A stretch of DNA of 64,000 bases from Pseudobutyrivibrio ruminis DSM 9787 (GTDB taxonomy: Bacteria > Bacillota > Clostridia > Lachnospirales > Lachnospiraceae), in contig NZ_OBMR01000007.1 in assembly GCF_900218035.1 (NCBI RefSeq), positions 62,001 through 126,000 of the forward strand, written 5' to 3'. Shown in pieces: positions 54,403 through 63,950 of the stretch (position 1 is its first letter; each line of letters begins with the position of its first letter). Below the pieces are notes generated by a model. That model made no database searches. It worked only from the letters and a program-made list of their open reading frames with translations, and had not been told where the DNA came from. A program made the translations under genes and the position numbers.

Positions 54403-55497
54403 CTACGCTTCCTTTAGGATTGCCTCCACTTGTTCCTTCTTTTCGAAGAGGACGCAACCGCCTACATGGTTATCCTTTAGGATGTCGCCTGCCTGGAGTA
54501 CCTGGAAGAGACGTGACGAAATGGCTCCTCGAAGGCCCATGTCCATTACGTTTGTGTCGGAAAATGGCGAGAATGGGCATGGCTCAGCTCCACCATGGGA
54601 ATTGATGTGGAAAAATCCTCTGCCTGCTGCAACACATCCGCCTGATGACTTTTCATCACCTGGGAAGGAAATGAATACCATGTCCTCATAATCCTCACGA
54701 AGAGTGGCAATTCTAGCTCTAAGCTGCTCTTCCTGCTCCTCGCTAAGGGCAAGGTGCTTGCTCTCATCTGATACAGGAACATACTCAACATAGATTACAG
54801 CCTTGCAACCATATCCCTGAAGCATAGATACAAAATCATCAGAAAGGACATCGTCAAAGTTTTCTGTAGTAACTGTAACTGAATTGCCGAATATTTGACC
54901 ATTCTTTTTGAATGTTTCCATGTTTGAAATAAGCTTATCGTAAATTCCTTCGCCACGACGGCTGTCAGTTGCTTCCTTGTGGCCTTCAATACTCATGATT
55001 GGCACAAGGTTTCTGTTTTTATCAAATAATTCAAAGTACTCATCACTAATGAATACTCCATTTGTAAAGATTGGGAAAAGAATATTAGGCTTCTTTGCTG
55101 CTGCCTTGATAACACCTTTTCTAAGAAGAGGTTCTCCACCTGCCAAAAGAATAAAGCTGATTCCTAAATCCTCTGCTTCATCGAAGATGGTAAGCCACTG
55201 TTCATCACTAAGCTGATTTACAGGCTCGCAATCCTTTGTGGCGTCGTTCTGACGAGAATAACAGCCAGCACAATGTAAGTTGCAATTGCTAGTGATTGAT
55301 GCAATTAGGAATGGAGGAACATGTAAGCCCTCTTCCTTGAATTTCTTTCTAACATCAGCAGCTTTCTTTGTTGCTAATGCAAACTTTGCCATAAAAATGC
55401 TTTCAGCTGGATCTTTCAGAGTAGCACGAATTGAATCCTTTACAACTCGCTCTACACCAGCTGTCATATACGCTTGAATATCAAATTCCTTTTCCAT
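54403..55497 (-). CDS. radical SAM protein with C-terminal cysteine cluster
   Basis: 364 aa. The SAM-cluster motif is CNLHCAGC (Cys72, Cys76, Cys79). GGEP and the C-terminal CVAAGRGFFHINSHGGAEPCPF with a later GGC give further cysteines, as in SPASM-like auxiliary clusters. An N-terminal helical region of about 60 residues is unusual. Chemistry and substrate are unknown. It has no obvious operon partner; thiE's riboswitch lies behind it and a MarR-type regulator before it. Confidence 0.85.
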   Translation of the reverse strand: MEKEFDIQAYMTAGVERVVKDSIRATLKDPAESIFMAKFALATKKAADVRKKFKEEGLHVPPFLIASITSNCNLHCAGCYSRQNDATKDCEPVNQLSDEQWLTIFDEAEDLGISFILLAGGEPLLRKGVIKAAAKKPNILFPIFTNGVFISDEYFELFDKNRNLVPIMSIEGHKEATDSRRGEGIYDKLISNMETFKKNGQIFGNSVTVTTENFDDVLSDDFVSMLQGYGCKAVIYVEYVPVSDESKHLALSEEQEEQLRARIATLREDYEDMVFISFPGDEKSSGGCVAAGRGFFHINSHGGAEPCPFSPFSDTNVMDMGLRGAISSRLFQVLQAGDILKDNHVGGCVLFEKKEQVEAILKEA

Positions 55498-55613
55498 ATA
55501 TACACCTCTTAAATGATTTTATCATTCCGTCGCATCAATTGCGTGTGATTCGATTTTGTAAAATCATTATACTCCTGTTGATAATCATTTTCAATTATAA
55601 ATACAAAGTAAAA

Positions 55614-55637
55614 AAAGCTGCCCGCCAGCAGCTTTTT
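55614..55637. terminator. bidirectional terminator hairpin
   Basis: AGCTGC/GCAGCT around CCGCCA-type loop, with A-run on the left and T-run on the right. It ends the OhrR-type transcript on the minus strand. Confidence 0.75.
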
Positions 55638-55639
55638 TT

Positions 55640-55699
55640 GGGAGAATGATATATGAAAAAGTTTTATCGCTCTTGCGATGATTGTATATTACTCTCCCA
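55640..55699. other. 60-nt three-part hairpin of unknown role
   Basis: GGGAGA and TCTCCC form the base, TGATATA/TATATTA the middle and ATCGC/GCGAT the tip around a 4-base loop. It lies just before the terminator in the 3' untranslated region of the OhrR-type gene. Confidence 0.5.
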
Positions 55700-55756
55700 T
55701 TATGAACTTGTACTGTTACTTATCTGAAATCTATGTGAAGATTGTAAAAATCTATT

Positions 55757-56200
55757 TTATTCTTCACCAATTCCTTGCATAGCCTTATCCAGTAGCTTCT
55801 TTAACTGAGCCTTTTCCTCATCTGAAAGATTTAGGCACCCTTTCATTTGAGCAGGAACCTTTTTTGCTTTTTCTTTTAATGCCTGTCCCTCATCTGTAAG
55901 CTTAATAACAAGCTTTCGCTCATCCTTTTCAGATCTTCCTCTGGTAATCATGCCTTGCTTTTCTAATCGCTTTAAAAGTGGAGCCAAAGTGCCTGAATCC
56001 AAATGCACGCACTTTCCAATTTCTCCTTCAGTCAAATCGCCAGCCTGCCATAAAGCCATCATAACAATATACTGAGTGTAGGTAAGATTAAGTTCCTCAA
56101 GGGGCTTTCTATACTTACGTACAACCTCCTTAGCACATGCATACAATGGAAAACAAAGCTGATTCTCCAAACATAAAACCTTATCTGATGTTTTTGTCAT
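55757..56200 (-). CDS. ohrR: MarR-family regulator of OhrR type
   Basis: 147 aa. The N-terminus LENQLCFPLYA with Cys16 matches OhrR, whose Cys senses organic hydroperoxides. The winged helix LDSGTLAPLLKRLEKQGMITR and SEKDERKLVIKLTDEG agree closely with the Bacillus OhrR pattern. Additional Cys10 and Cys22 could allow disulfide (two-Cys) sensing. No ohr peroxidase gene is next to it. A palindrome upstream suggests autoregulation. Confidence 0.82.
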   Translation of the reverse strand: MTKTSDKVLCLENQLCFPLYACAKEVVRKYRKPLEELNLTYTQYIVMMALWQAGDLTEGEIGKCVHLDSGTLAPLLKRLEKQGMITRGRSEKDERKLVIKLTDEGQALKEKAKKVPAQMKGCLNLSDEEKAQLKKLLDKAMQGIGEE

Positions 56201-56231
56201 TTTATACTCTCCTATAATTCGTTCACATTAG

Positions 56232-56245
56232 TATTGTGTACAATA
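56232..56245. promoter_or_regulatory. candidate OhrR autoregulatory operator
   Basis: TATTGTGTACAATA has inverted TATTGT/ACAATA arms around GT. It lies 32 bases before the ohrR start and resembles AT-rich OhrR boxes built from TACAAT/ATTGTA arms. Confidence 0.5.
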
Positions 56246-56330
56246 ATAATGTATCAACGATATTACAGAAAGTCGATATATAGCTAAACGCAAATATAAA
56301 CTCATTTTGCATTGATTTAATTTTACAAAA

Positions 56331-56882
56331 TCAAGCGCCGATAAATGGACGTATTTCACTAGGGGCGAATTCCTGTATAATGCCAGCCAGTTTATCGCAT
56401 GGCATTGGATTTGGTTCCAATAACCAGCCACATACATACTGACAAATGCCACATACGTACATCTTGATCAACGCCATCATTTCATCAGATAACTCATCTT
56501 TTCCTGTTTTACTTTTCACTTCTTTCACAAGTAAATCACGGTTTGTATTGGCCATCTGAAAAACAAAAGAATCCATCCCCTTGGTATTCTTTAATGCATT
56601 GATTATAAAAGACTTGTTGTCCATAAAATACTGTAGATTACAATTAATTGTATCCTTCCATGTCCAGCCATCTTTCCCTACATCTTTAATATGCTTTTGT
56701 GCTTCCTGCAAATAAATCCAGGTAATCAAATCATATTTGTCCCTAAAATGATTGTAAAAAGTAGGCTGTGTCATTCCACAATTATCAGTGATATTTGTAA
56801 TCGTAATTTTATTAATTGGTTTTTTCTCTGCCAACTCTTTGAAAGATTCCGCCAAAATTTCTTTTGTTGACATTCTGTGCAT
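56331..56882 (-). CDS. TetR-family regulator (DhaS-like)
   Basis: 183 aa. The helix-turn-helix is KITITNITDNCGMTQPTFYNHFRDKYDLI, in the first 50 residues. The C-terminal domain (CQYVCGWLLEPNP) resembles the DhaS/TetR_C_8-type group. Strong ribosome site GGGGGAGAG. It is divergent from the EamA exporter gene, with a 208-base gap between, so it may control that gene or itself; the ligand is unknown. Confidence 0.85.
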   Translation of the reverse strand: MHRMSTKEILAESFKELAEKKPINKITITNITDNCGMTQPTFYNHFRDKYDLITWIYLQEAQKHIKDVGKDGWTWKDTINCNLQYFMDNKSFIINALKNTKGMDSFVFQMANTNRDLLVKEVKSKTGKDELSDEMMALIKMYVCGICQYVCGWLLEPNPMPCDKLAGIIQEFAPSEIRPFIGA

Positions 56883-57090
56883 AGTCTCTCCCCCTTCCTA
56901 CTATGCTTATTTTACCAATTTTTTTCTTGCAACTTCAATACCAACTTTATAAGGTGCAATTCACATAATTTAGCTATGACTTCTTGCTGACAGAAAAACA
57001 GAAATCTATACAATTCATCAATATTACGTGATATACTCTTTAATTGTATGATATGTGTTTGGGGAATAATCAAGATTTAGGAGACCCATT

Positions 57091-57954
57091 ATGACTAAAA
57101 ATAATAAACTCAAAGGAATAATATGTATCCTACTAGCCGCTGTTGGCTTTTCATTAATGACATTCTTTGTCCGTATCTCAGGCGATTTGCCAACTATGCA
57201 AAAAGCTTTCTTTAGAAACTTCGTGGCAATGTTTGTCGCCATTGCAGCTCTTCTAAAGGCCAACGTAGGAATTAAAGTTGAAAGACCAAGTATTCCACCT
57301 TTGTTTGCAAGATGCTTTTTCGGAACATCAGGACTTATTGCAAACTTCTACGCTATCGATAGATTAGGAATTGCCGACGCCAACATGCTAAACAAACTCT
57401 CACCATTCTTTGCTATTATTCTTTCTATTTTTATTTTGAAGGAATATCCAAAGCGTGTTGATATCGCAGCTACTATCATTGCTTTTATTGGCGCATTATT
57501 CATCATCAGACCAACAGGCCTTATAACAGAAACTGTTCCTGCACTCATCGGCCTATTTGGAGGCTTTGGCGCAGGAACAGCATATGTTTGTGTCCGCAAG
57601 CTTGGACAACAGGGTGTAAAAACTCCTGTTATTGTATTTTATTTTTCGTTCTTTTCATGTGTAGTGACTCTACCATTTTTAATTACAGATTTTGCACCAA
57701 TGAGTCCATCGCAACTGCTATGCCTGCTTATGGCTGGCGTAAGCGCATCATTGGGACAGTTCTCAATCACCACAGCTTATAAATATGCACCTGCAAAAGA
57801 GATATCTGTATTTGACTATACACAGGTTGTATTTGCTGCAATCCTTGGAATCATCTTCCTTGGAGAGATTCCTTCAATCCTCAGTATTGCAGGATATGCC
57901 ATCATTATCGGTGTTGCCGTATTCAGATGGTACATGAATCTTAAAACTGAATAA
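57091..57954 (+). CDS. EamA-family (DMT) transporter
   Basis: 287 aa with ten predicted membrane helices in two EamA repeats (first ending GALFIIRPTG, second with VFAAILGIIFLGEIPS). It has the ribosome site TTAGGAG. Family members export or import amino acids, nucleotide sugars or drugs. The substrate is not evident. It is divergent from the TetR-family gene and converges on the VanZ-VOC gene with two bases between their stops. Confidence 0.88.
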   Translation: MTKNNKLKGIICILLAAVGFSLMTFFVRISGDLPTMQKAFFRNFVAMFVAIAALLKANVGIKVERPSIPPLFARCFFGTSGLIANFYAIDRLGIADANMLNKLSPFFAIILSIFILKEYPKRVDIAATIIAFIGALFIIRPTGLITETVPALIGLFGGFGAGTAYVCVRKLGQQGVKTPVIVFYFSFFSCVVTLPFLITDFAPMSPSQLLCLLMAGVSASLGQFSITTAYKYAPAKEISVFDYTQVVFAAILGIIFLGEIPSILSIAGYAIIIGVAVFRWYMNLKTE

Positions 57955-57956
57955 AC

Positions 57957-59000
57957 CTAAGATTCAAGGAAAATAATCTTAGTATCATCCGGGCCCATCA
58001 CAGTCAGCATTCTATGATTTGTGTATGGGTCCGTTCCACATTCACTTGTTATGTTAGCTTTATCAAGCCTTCGTTTAATACCATCGACATTGTGATGTGA
58101 AAGAACAATTGACTGAGATGGTATATCTACATTTCTATTTACACAATGAACCTCAAGAGAAGTCTTACCCATTGATAGTAATAGATTTGTCTGAGTAACA
58201 TCCTTTGGGATAATAATTTTCTTAATCTGGAAGCCCAAATCCTTTACATAGAAATTCCAAATCTCATCCTCATCTGTAGCCTGGATAATAACTCGACTAA
58301 TAGCAAGCCTTTTGGCAAATGGGAACAACACCCCATTCTTTGCCAGCTTTTTCCATCGGCGGTAATATTTTAGGTCCTTTTTCCACTCTGGATTTGTAAG
58401 AGTATATGCTCTATGCATGTAAAGAGCTATACCAACAAAACCTCCAAATGTATCTGCGATAACATCAGCAGTATCGTATGTACCGCGCTTTGTAATAAGC
58501 TGTAAATTCTCGATAACCAGCGATGACACAAAGCACATAAGAAGTGATCTGCTCCATGCATGATTTCTAAACCATCTGAAAATATATGGAAGTAAATATC
58601 CCATAGGAATAAATACCATAACATTAAGATAGAACTCGATAAACTCTTCTTCTGGGAGCTCAATATCCTGCCATGTCATAGTGAAAATACTAAATCCTGC
58701 ATTACGAACAACATAATCAGGATTTGGTGTTCTGGCAAGGAGTACAAGATAAAATAGAAAGCAAAGATAAATTACAAAAGCGGCATTTAAGATAGTTCGT
58801 CTGATAAGAGAACTTTTTCCAGCATTTTTGCTGGAGCTGACACCGCCTTGTAAATTCAAGCCGATTTTACTACAGATTTTATTATCAAAAAAAGGCAATA
58901 AATAAGCAAGGAGCAAAGCTATGACAGTTGCTCCTACTACTATTATTGCATTTGTAATCCAATTATTCGCATAAAAGTCGTAAAAACTATTAAGTTCCAA
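57957..59000 (-). CDS. VanZ-like membrane protein fused to a VOC domain
   Basis: 347 aa. Residues 1-200 are a VanZ-family membrane region with several helices, including LNVMVFIPMGYLLPYIF and NLQLITKRGTYDTADVIADTFGG. Residues about 235-347 form a VOC/glyoxalase-type domain (ISRVIIQATDEDEIWNFYVKDLGFQ to the final TVMGPDDTKIIFLES). VanZ proteins are linked to teicoplanin resistance and lipid or wall processes; the fused VOC part may bind a small ligand. It is a stand-alone gene. Confidence 0.8.
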   Translation of the reverse strand: MELNSFYDFYANNWITNAIIVVGATVIALLLAYLLPFFDNKICSKIGLNLQGGVSSSKNAGKSSLIRRTILNAAFVIYLCFLFYLVLLARTPNPDYVVRNAGFSIFTMTWQDIELPEEEFIEFYLNVMVFIPMGYLLPYIFRWFRNHAWSRSLLMCFVSSLVIENLQLITKRGTYDTADVIADTFGGFVGIALYMHRAYTLTNPEWKKDLKYYRRWKKLAKNGVLFPFAKRLAISRVIIQATDEDEIWNFYVKDLGFQIKKIIIPKDVTQTNLLLSMGKTSLEVHCVNRNVDIPSQSIVLSHHNVDGIKRRLDKANITSECGTDPYTNHRMLTVMGPDDTKIIFLES

Positions 59001-59084
59001 TTATTGTCTCCAATCTAAAAGCAGTACTTCTATTTTAAAAAGTATACTTAGTAATTGTCAACAATTTGTGTAGATATCTATTAA

Positions 59085-59729
59085 TTATTTATTTAATCTA
59101 TGTAAGTCTTTACGCTCAACAACTATAAGCAACAAATCGTCTGCGTTAAGCGCCTCTGCTGGATTCAAAATTTTCCAACTTGATCCGCGTTTTAAAGCAA
59201 TAACGTTGGCATTATAATTTTTACGTACATTCAATTCCATCATGTTTTTGCCAACCCATTTTTGAAGAGGATTGATTTCAATCATACAAAGGTTGCCATC
59301 CACCTTGAAATAATCAAGGAATGTGTCTGAAGAAAGAATTCTAGCAGACTGCTCTCCGCCGTACTCCTCAGGAACGATTACTTTGTTGGCACCAATCTTT
59401 TTAAGAATAGATGTCATTCTGTCTGAAGAACTTTTGGCAACAATAAGTGGAACACCCTGTTCCTTGGCAACTGCAACAGCCATGATACTTGCAGCAAGAT
59501 TACCTGCCATAGCTACCGCAACGATATCCATATTTTTAAGGCCTAGTGAAATAACCTCATCTTCGTTTGTAATGTCTGCACATACAGCAGCTGTACAGAA
59601 ACCATTAAGCTCTTTGAGCTTATCCTGATCCTGGTCGACGATTAAAACATCAGCGCCCATTTCATACATATTTTTTGCCAAACTGGCACCATATTTTCCA
59701 AGTCCTAATACTGCAATTGATTTTTTCAT
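59085..59729 (-). CDS. ktrA: Ktr potassium uptake regulatory subunit (KtrA/TrkA)
   Basis: 214 aa. An RCK_N domain with NAD/ATP-binding GLGKYGASLAKNM, DQD and the Asp-ended second strand is followed by an RCK_C domain from about residue 135. It gates the KtrB channel in response to nucleotides and, in Firmicutes, often c-di-AMP at RCK_C. It starts eight bases after ktrB. Confidence 0.93.
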   Translation of the reverse strand: MKKSIAVLGLGKYGASLAKNMYEMGADVLIVDQDQDKLKELNGFCTAAVCADITNEDEVISLGLKNMDIVAVAMAGNLAASIMAVAVAKEQGVPLIVAKSSSDRMTSILKKIGANKVIVPEEYGGEQSARILSSDTFLDYFKVDGNLCMIEINPLQKWVGKNMMELNVRKNYNANVIALKRGSSWKILNPAEALNADDLLLIVVERKDLHRLNK

Positions 59730-59737
59730 AATGTCTC

Positions 59738-61102
59738 CTATCCTACAAAGAAGCTTCCTTCTAAATATTTACATTTATTATTTTTATGTCTTTTACCTGC
59801 AAAGAAAATTGCAAGGGATATAGGTCCTATTCTGCCTAAATACATTGCAAGAATAATGATTAACTGGCCTGCCAGATTGAGACTGCCGGTCAATCCTCTG
59901 GTAAGTCCCACTGTGGCAGATGCACTAATGATTTCATATAAACCGTCCTGCATATTAATAGGATTTGTTGAAATCAATGCAAGTGTAAGAACAACGATTG
60001 TAAAAGCAGCTACAGAAACAATAACTGTGGCCTTTCTCATGTTTTCTTCTGTCACTCGTCTGTTAAAAGTAATTGTTTGGTCATCATCTCTGATATATGA
60101 AACGATATTCAACAGCGCCAAATAAATTGTAACTGTCTTAACACCACCTGCTGTACCTATAGGCGAACCACCTATAAACATCCAAATATACGATATAACA
60201 CAAGAAAAATCTGTCATGTTTTCCTGTGTAAATGAAGCAAAGCCTGCAGTTCTCAAGGTAACCGATTCAAAGAAGCTGTTGATAATCTTATCTATTAAAG
60301 AGAAATGACCAATAGTATATATATTATTGTACTCAGCTATAAAGATAAGGACAGCACCTATAATAATCAGTGAAAATGTTACGCTTAAGACTAGCTTCGT
60401 GTGCTCATTAAATCTTTTAAAAATTATAACTGGATTGTATTTCTGCTTGATTCCATATCTAATCTTTTCAGACATATCAAACCAGACTACATATCCTAAA
60501 CCACCCATAACAATTAAAAACATTGTATTAATCATAATCAGCGGATTGTCATGATATTCTATTAAACTGCTATCTCCAAATATATCTATTCCCGCATTAC
60601 AAAAGGCTGATATAGATGTGAATACCGAATACCAGATGCCTCTTGCCACGCCAAATCTAGGAATAAAATCTATAGCATATACAGCGGCTCCAAATGTTTC
60701 AACCTTTGCCACATCCTTAAAGATTCTGATGAGCAGCTTCAATACTCCTACGTCTGTTTCCAGGTTAAGTGATTCTTGAAGCATTTTACGGTCGGCAATT
60801 GAAAACTTCTTTTGAGTAATAAGCATAATCATGGAAACAACTGTTATGATTCCAAGACCACCTGCCTGAATAAGCAAAAGAATGATTATTTTGCCTAATA
60901 GGCTATAGTGGGTAGCCACATTTACAACTGTAAGACCGGTAACACATGCTGATGTAGTTGCGGTGAATAGCGATGGGATAAACCCAGTCCAACTACCATC
61001 TGCCGATGCAAACGGTAACATTAAAATAAGCCCTCCTATTACAATGGTAATAAGAAAGCTTAATGGTATTAAATGAATAGATGTTAACTTTAGCGGTTTC
61101 AT
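59738..61102 (-). CDS. ktrB: Ktr potassium transporter membrane subunit (KtrB/TrkH)
   Basis: 454 aa with eight to ten helices. Selectivity-filter loops are seen: TTSACVTGLTVV, SAFCNAGID, LRTAGFA and SATVGLTRG. The third-loop and the membrane gate motif GGSPIGTAGGVKT are present. It takes up K+ with Na+ coupling. The ktrA gene follows directly. Confidence 0.94.
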   Translation of the reverse strand: MKPLKLTSIHLIPLSFLITIVIGGLILMLPFASADGSWTGFIPSLFTATTSACVTGLTVVNVATHYSLLGKIIILLLIQAGGLGIITVVSMIMLITQKKFSIADRKMLQESLNLETDVGVLKLLIRIFKDVAKVETFGAAVYAIDFIPRFGVARGIWYSVFTSISAFCNAGIDIFGDSSLIEYHDNPLIMINTMFLIVMGGLGYVVWFDMSEKIRYGIKQKYNPVIIFKRFNEHTKLVLSVTFSLIIIGAVLIFIAEYNNIYTIGHFSLIDKIINSFFESVTLRTAGFASFTQENMTDFSCVISYIWMFIGGSPIGTAGGVKTVTIYLALLNIVSYIRDDDQTITFNRRVTEENMRKATVIVSVAAFTIVVLTLALISTNPINMQDGLYEIISASATVGLTRGLTGSLNLAGQLIIILAMYLGRIGPISLAIFFAGKRHKNNKCKYLEGSFFVG

Positions 61103-61124
61103 TTAAATCATATCTCCCAAAGAT

Positions 61125-61781
61125 TTATAGATGCTCTTTTCGCATCATTAAAAACGCTAATAATAATAACATACTTGATATTAAAATACACCTATATCCT
61201 AAAAGTATAGATAAAATTCCACCGATACCTGCTCCTATCGCAAATACGATAATAATGCCATAGTAGTGCATTGCCTTTTTTAAAGCACCTTTTTCATGAT
61301 TTCTAAGGTATACAGAAAGGCTCTCTGTACCGCTTCTAAGGTTGCCAATGCACATGGTGCTGGCATAAGGATATCCGTTTACCTTTCTAAATGACTGAAC
61401 CTGCATGGCACATGCTAAGGATACTAAAACATTGGCCAGTACATTTAATGATGCTGGCAAAAAAGCCACTGCCGACAAAACTATGATTTCTATTAAAAGA
61501 ACTATCTGACGCCAATGAATTTTTTTAGCGTTTCGATAATGAAAACTTACTTGCTCTGCTATAAGAATTCCTACTGCAAAAGAAAGAATTGGCAGTAAGT
61601 AACGCAATCCTTTAGTCCACTCTCTTTGCATTAAATGCTGAGACATAAGGACAATATTTCCTGTTTGAGCGTTTGCAAATACCTTATCCCTAAGATTGTA
61701 GGTATAGGCATCCTGAAAGCCCCCTGAAGCAGAAACTATAGCGCTTAGTAAGAATGATTCAGATGTTTGTCGTGATTTCAT
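61125..61781 (-). CDS. YoaK-family membrane protein (DUF1275)
   Basis: 218 aa with five or six helices. The start GGFQDAYTY...VFANAQTGNIVLMSQHL is the signature of DUF1275/YoaK. Members are small membrane proteins of unknown transport role. It lies between the AlkD-like gene and ktrB, with gaps of six and 22 bases. Confidence 0.88.
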   Translation of the reverse strand: MKSRQTSESFLLSAIVSASGGFQDAYTYNLRDKVFANAQTGNIVLMSQHLMQREWTKGLRYLLPILSFAVGILIAEQVSFHYRNAKKIHWRQIVLLIEIIVLSAVAFLPASLNVLANVLVSLACAMQVQSFRKVNGYPYASTMCIGNLRSGTESLSVYLRNHEKGALKKAMHYYGIIIVFAIGAGIGGILSILLGYRCILISSMLLLLAFLMMRKEHL

Positions 61782-61787
61782 AGTTTA

Positions 61788-62474
61788 TTACTTCCGTTTT
61801 AAAGATCTAAGATACTGCTTGTGTTCATCTGTGACTCTGTAGCTTTCAATAGATTTTTGAATAGCCTTATTATGAGTCCATTTATCAAGCATATTGTTTT
61901 CTATGTATGGTAAAGCCGCCTCGTACTGCTTAGCAAGAGCTGTGGCGAAATACCAAGCTATAGCCATATTTATGTAGTATTCATCAGATTTAACTGATGC
62001 AACTATTTTCAAATATTCTTCGTCAAAATCTTCATCCAAGAACTGGGACATATAAGAGACAATAGCAAACCTGATTGTATAAACGTCATTTGTACCAATC
62101 CATTTTAACAGCTGCCCAGGCAACAAATCATGATTCTTTTTAAAGCACTTTGGTGACATCTGGTCACATGTAGCCCAGTTGTCCACATATGGCAGAAACT
62201 GATTGAGCCTAGTTATACACTCATCATAATCCTTGATTTCACTAATCAAGAATGCATGAATCTGATTCTCATCAAAATACTGATGTGGCAAATCATCAAG
62301 AAAATCTGCCACATCCGCCCGCTTACTATACCCTTTTGCAAGTTTGCGAAGGATTGGAGTGCGTACTCCGATAGCTGAACCTTCTGCAATCGTTGGTGTA
62401 AGCTTGCTTTGAAAATCCCTATATTTAATATCCTGGTTTGCAAATAAATCTGCTCTGATTTCTTCTGTTATCAT
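61788..62474 (-). CDS. DNA alkylation repair-like protein (AlkD family)
   Basis: 228 aa, all helical. It has HEAT-like repeats: GVRTPILRKLAKGYSK, YVDNWATCDQMSPKCFKKNHD and YYINMAIAWYFATALAKQYE. The AlkD family flips or excises bulky alkylated bases; the WATCD-type Asp matches the catalytic-site Asp region. It begins five bases after the symporter gene, with no obvious functional link. Confidence 0.85.
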   Translation of the reverse strand: MITEEIRADLFANQDIKYRDFQSKLTPTIAEGSAIGVRTPILRKLAKGYSKRADVADFLDDLPHQYFDENQIHAFLISEIKDYDECITRLNQFLPYVDNWATCDQMSPKCFKKNHDLLPGQLLKWIGTNDVYTIRFAIVSYMSQFLDEDFDEEYLKIVASVKSDEYYINMAIAWYFATALAKQYEAALPYIENNMLDKWTHNKAIQKSIESYRVTDEHKQYLRSLKRK

Positions 62475-62479
62475 ATGTT

Positions 62480-63847
62480 TTACATTGAAATAATCCCAAA
62501 CACGTTAAGTATAGCACTAATCAAAATAATAACAACAAACAATGGGCAAAGGAATTTAATCATGAAAGAGAATACAGCCTTTCTCTTAAATGGATGATTC
62601 TCCTGCTCAACTTCTGCTTCCAGTCTTTCTACTGTCATAAACTTAGTAATAAGAATACATGTAGCAAAGGCTGCTATAGGCATCATTACTGAGTTTGTAA
62701 GGAAATCAAAGAAATCCAAAAACTGCATGCCAATGATTTTAACATTCGCAAGTGGTCCATTGCCAAGTGATGATAAGCTTCCAAGAACAACCATGATAAC
62801 AGCCATAACGTTTGTTCCAAACTTTCTGCTCCACTTGAATTCATCTTCAAATGTGGAAACAGCACTTTCTGTAAGTGCAATCGCGCTTGTTACTGCAGCA
62901 AACAAAACTAACGCAAAGAAAAGAATTCCGATAATTCTTCCAAATCCCATGCTGGCAAAAATCTTTGGCATTGTGATAAACATAAGTGATGGGCCAGCAT
63001 TTAATGTGCTTTCATCTCCACCTGAGAAAGCAAACACAGCTGGGATAATCATAAGGCTTGCCATAATAGCAATTGCAGTATCAAAAATCTCTACCTGCTT
63101 TGTAGATTCCTCGATGCTGACTTCTTTCTTTACATAAGAACCAAATGTAATAAGAATACCCATGGCAATTGATAATGAATAAAACATCTGCCCCATAGCA
63201 GTAACAATTGTCATGATTGAAAAATGGTTAAAATTAGGGATAAATAAATATTTTACTCCACTAAATGCCCCTGGTCTTGTAACTGAATAAATACAAATAA
63301 TAATGGCAAGAACTACCAGGATTGGCATCACGAATTTTGAAACTCGCTCAATACCATTTTCTACACCCTTGTATATAACAAATAAAACTAATATCGTAAA
63401 TACGATAAACCAAAATTCTGCATCATAGCCATTTGTAATAAAATCTACAAAGAAACTATCTGTAGCGATTTCATTAACATCTGCTGTGATATATTCAAAT
63501 AAGTACTTACATACCCAGCCACCAATAACAGAATAATAAGGAACGATAAGAATTGGAATAATTGCATTAATCCATCCTCCTAATCCCATTATTTTGTTGT
63601 GACTTAAATCCTTGAATGCCCCTACTGGGCTTTTGCTTGTAGCGCGTCCTATTGCAGTCTCTGCAACGATCATTGTGTATCCAAATGTTAAAGCAAGAAC
63701 TATATAAACAATTAAAAAGATTCCTCCTCCATATTTAGCACATAAGTAAGGGAATCTCCAAATATTTCCTAATCCTACTGATGCTCCAGCTGCTGAAAGC
63801 ACAAAACCAATCTTTCCCGAGAAACTACCTCGATTACCTTTCTTCAA
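62480..63847 (-). CDS. sodium-dependent neurotransmitter symporter family (NSS) transporter
   Basis: 455 aa with about 11-12 helices. The first helix has the NSS sodium/substrate motif GFVLSAAGASVGLGNIWRFPYLCAKYGGG, like LeuT, and YSLSIAMGILITFGSY lies in helix 6. It imports amino acids with Na+. It heads the operon that ends with ktrA. The ribosome site GGAGGAG precedes the ATG. Confidence 0.93.
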   Translation of the reverse strand: MKKGNRGSFSGKIGFVLSAAGASVGLGNIWRFPYLCAKYGGGIFLIVYIVLALTFGYTMIVAETAIGRATSKSPVGAFKDLSHNKIMGLGGWINAIIPILIVPYYSVIGGWVCKYLFEYITADVNEIATDSFFVDFITNGYDAEFWFIVFTILVLFVIYKGVENGIERVSKFVMPILVVLAIIICIYSVTRPGAFSGVKYLFIPNFNHFSIMTIVTAMGQMFYSLSIAMGILITFGSYVKKEVSIEESTKQVEIFDTAIAIMASLMIIPAVFAFSGGDESTLNAGPSLMFITMPKIFASMGFGRIIGILFFALVLFAAVTSAIALTESAVSTFEDEFKWSRKFGTNVMAVIMVVLGSLSSLGNGPLANVKIIGMQFLDFFDFLTNSVMMPIAAFATCILITKFMTVERLEAEVEQENHPFKRKAVFSFMIKFLCPLFVVIILISAILNVFGIISM

Positions 63848-63913
63848 TTAATTACTCCTCCATGTTACTTTAATACTTTAAGCTGTTAAACTTGTACAGT
63901 AACATAGTATATC

Positions 63914-63950
63914 AAAAAAAATTGCTTCAAGGAAGAGCCTTGAAGCAATT
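63914..63950 (-). terminator. terminator of a gene beyond the right window edge
   Basis: An AATTGCTTCAAGG/CCTTGAAGCAATT stem around AAGAG, followed by eight T on the minus strand, lies upstream of the symporter. It must end a transcript that comes from outside the window. Confidence 0.85.
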
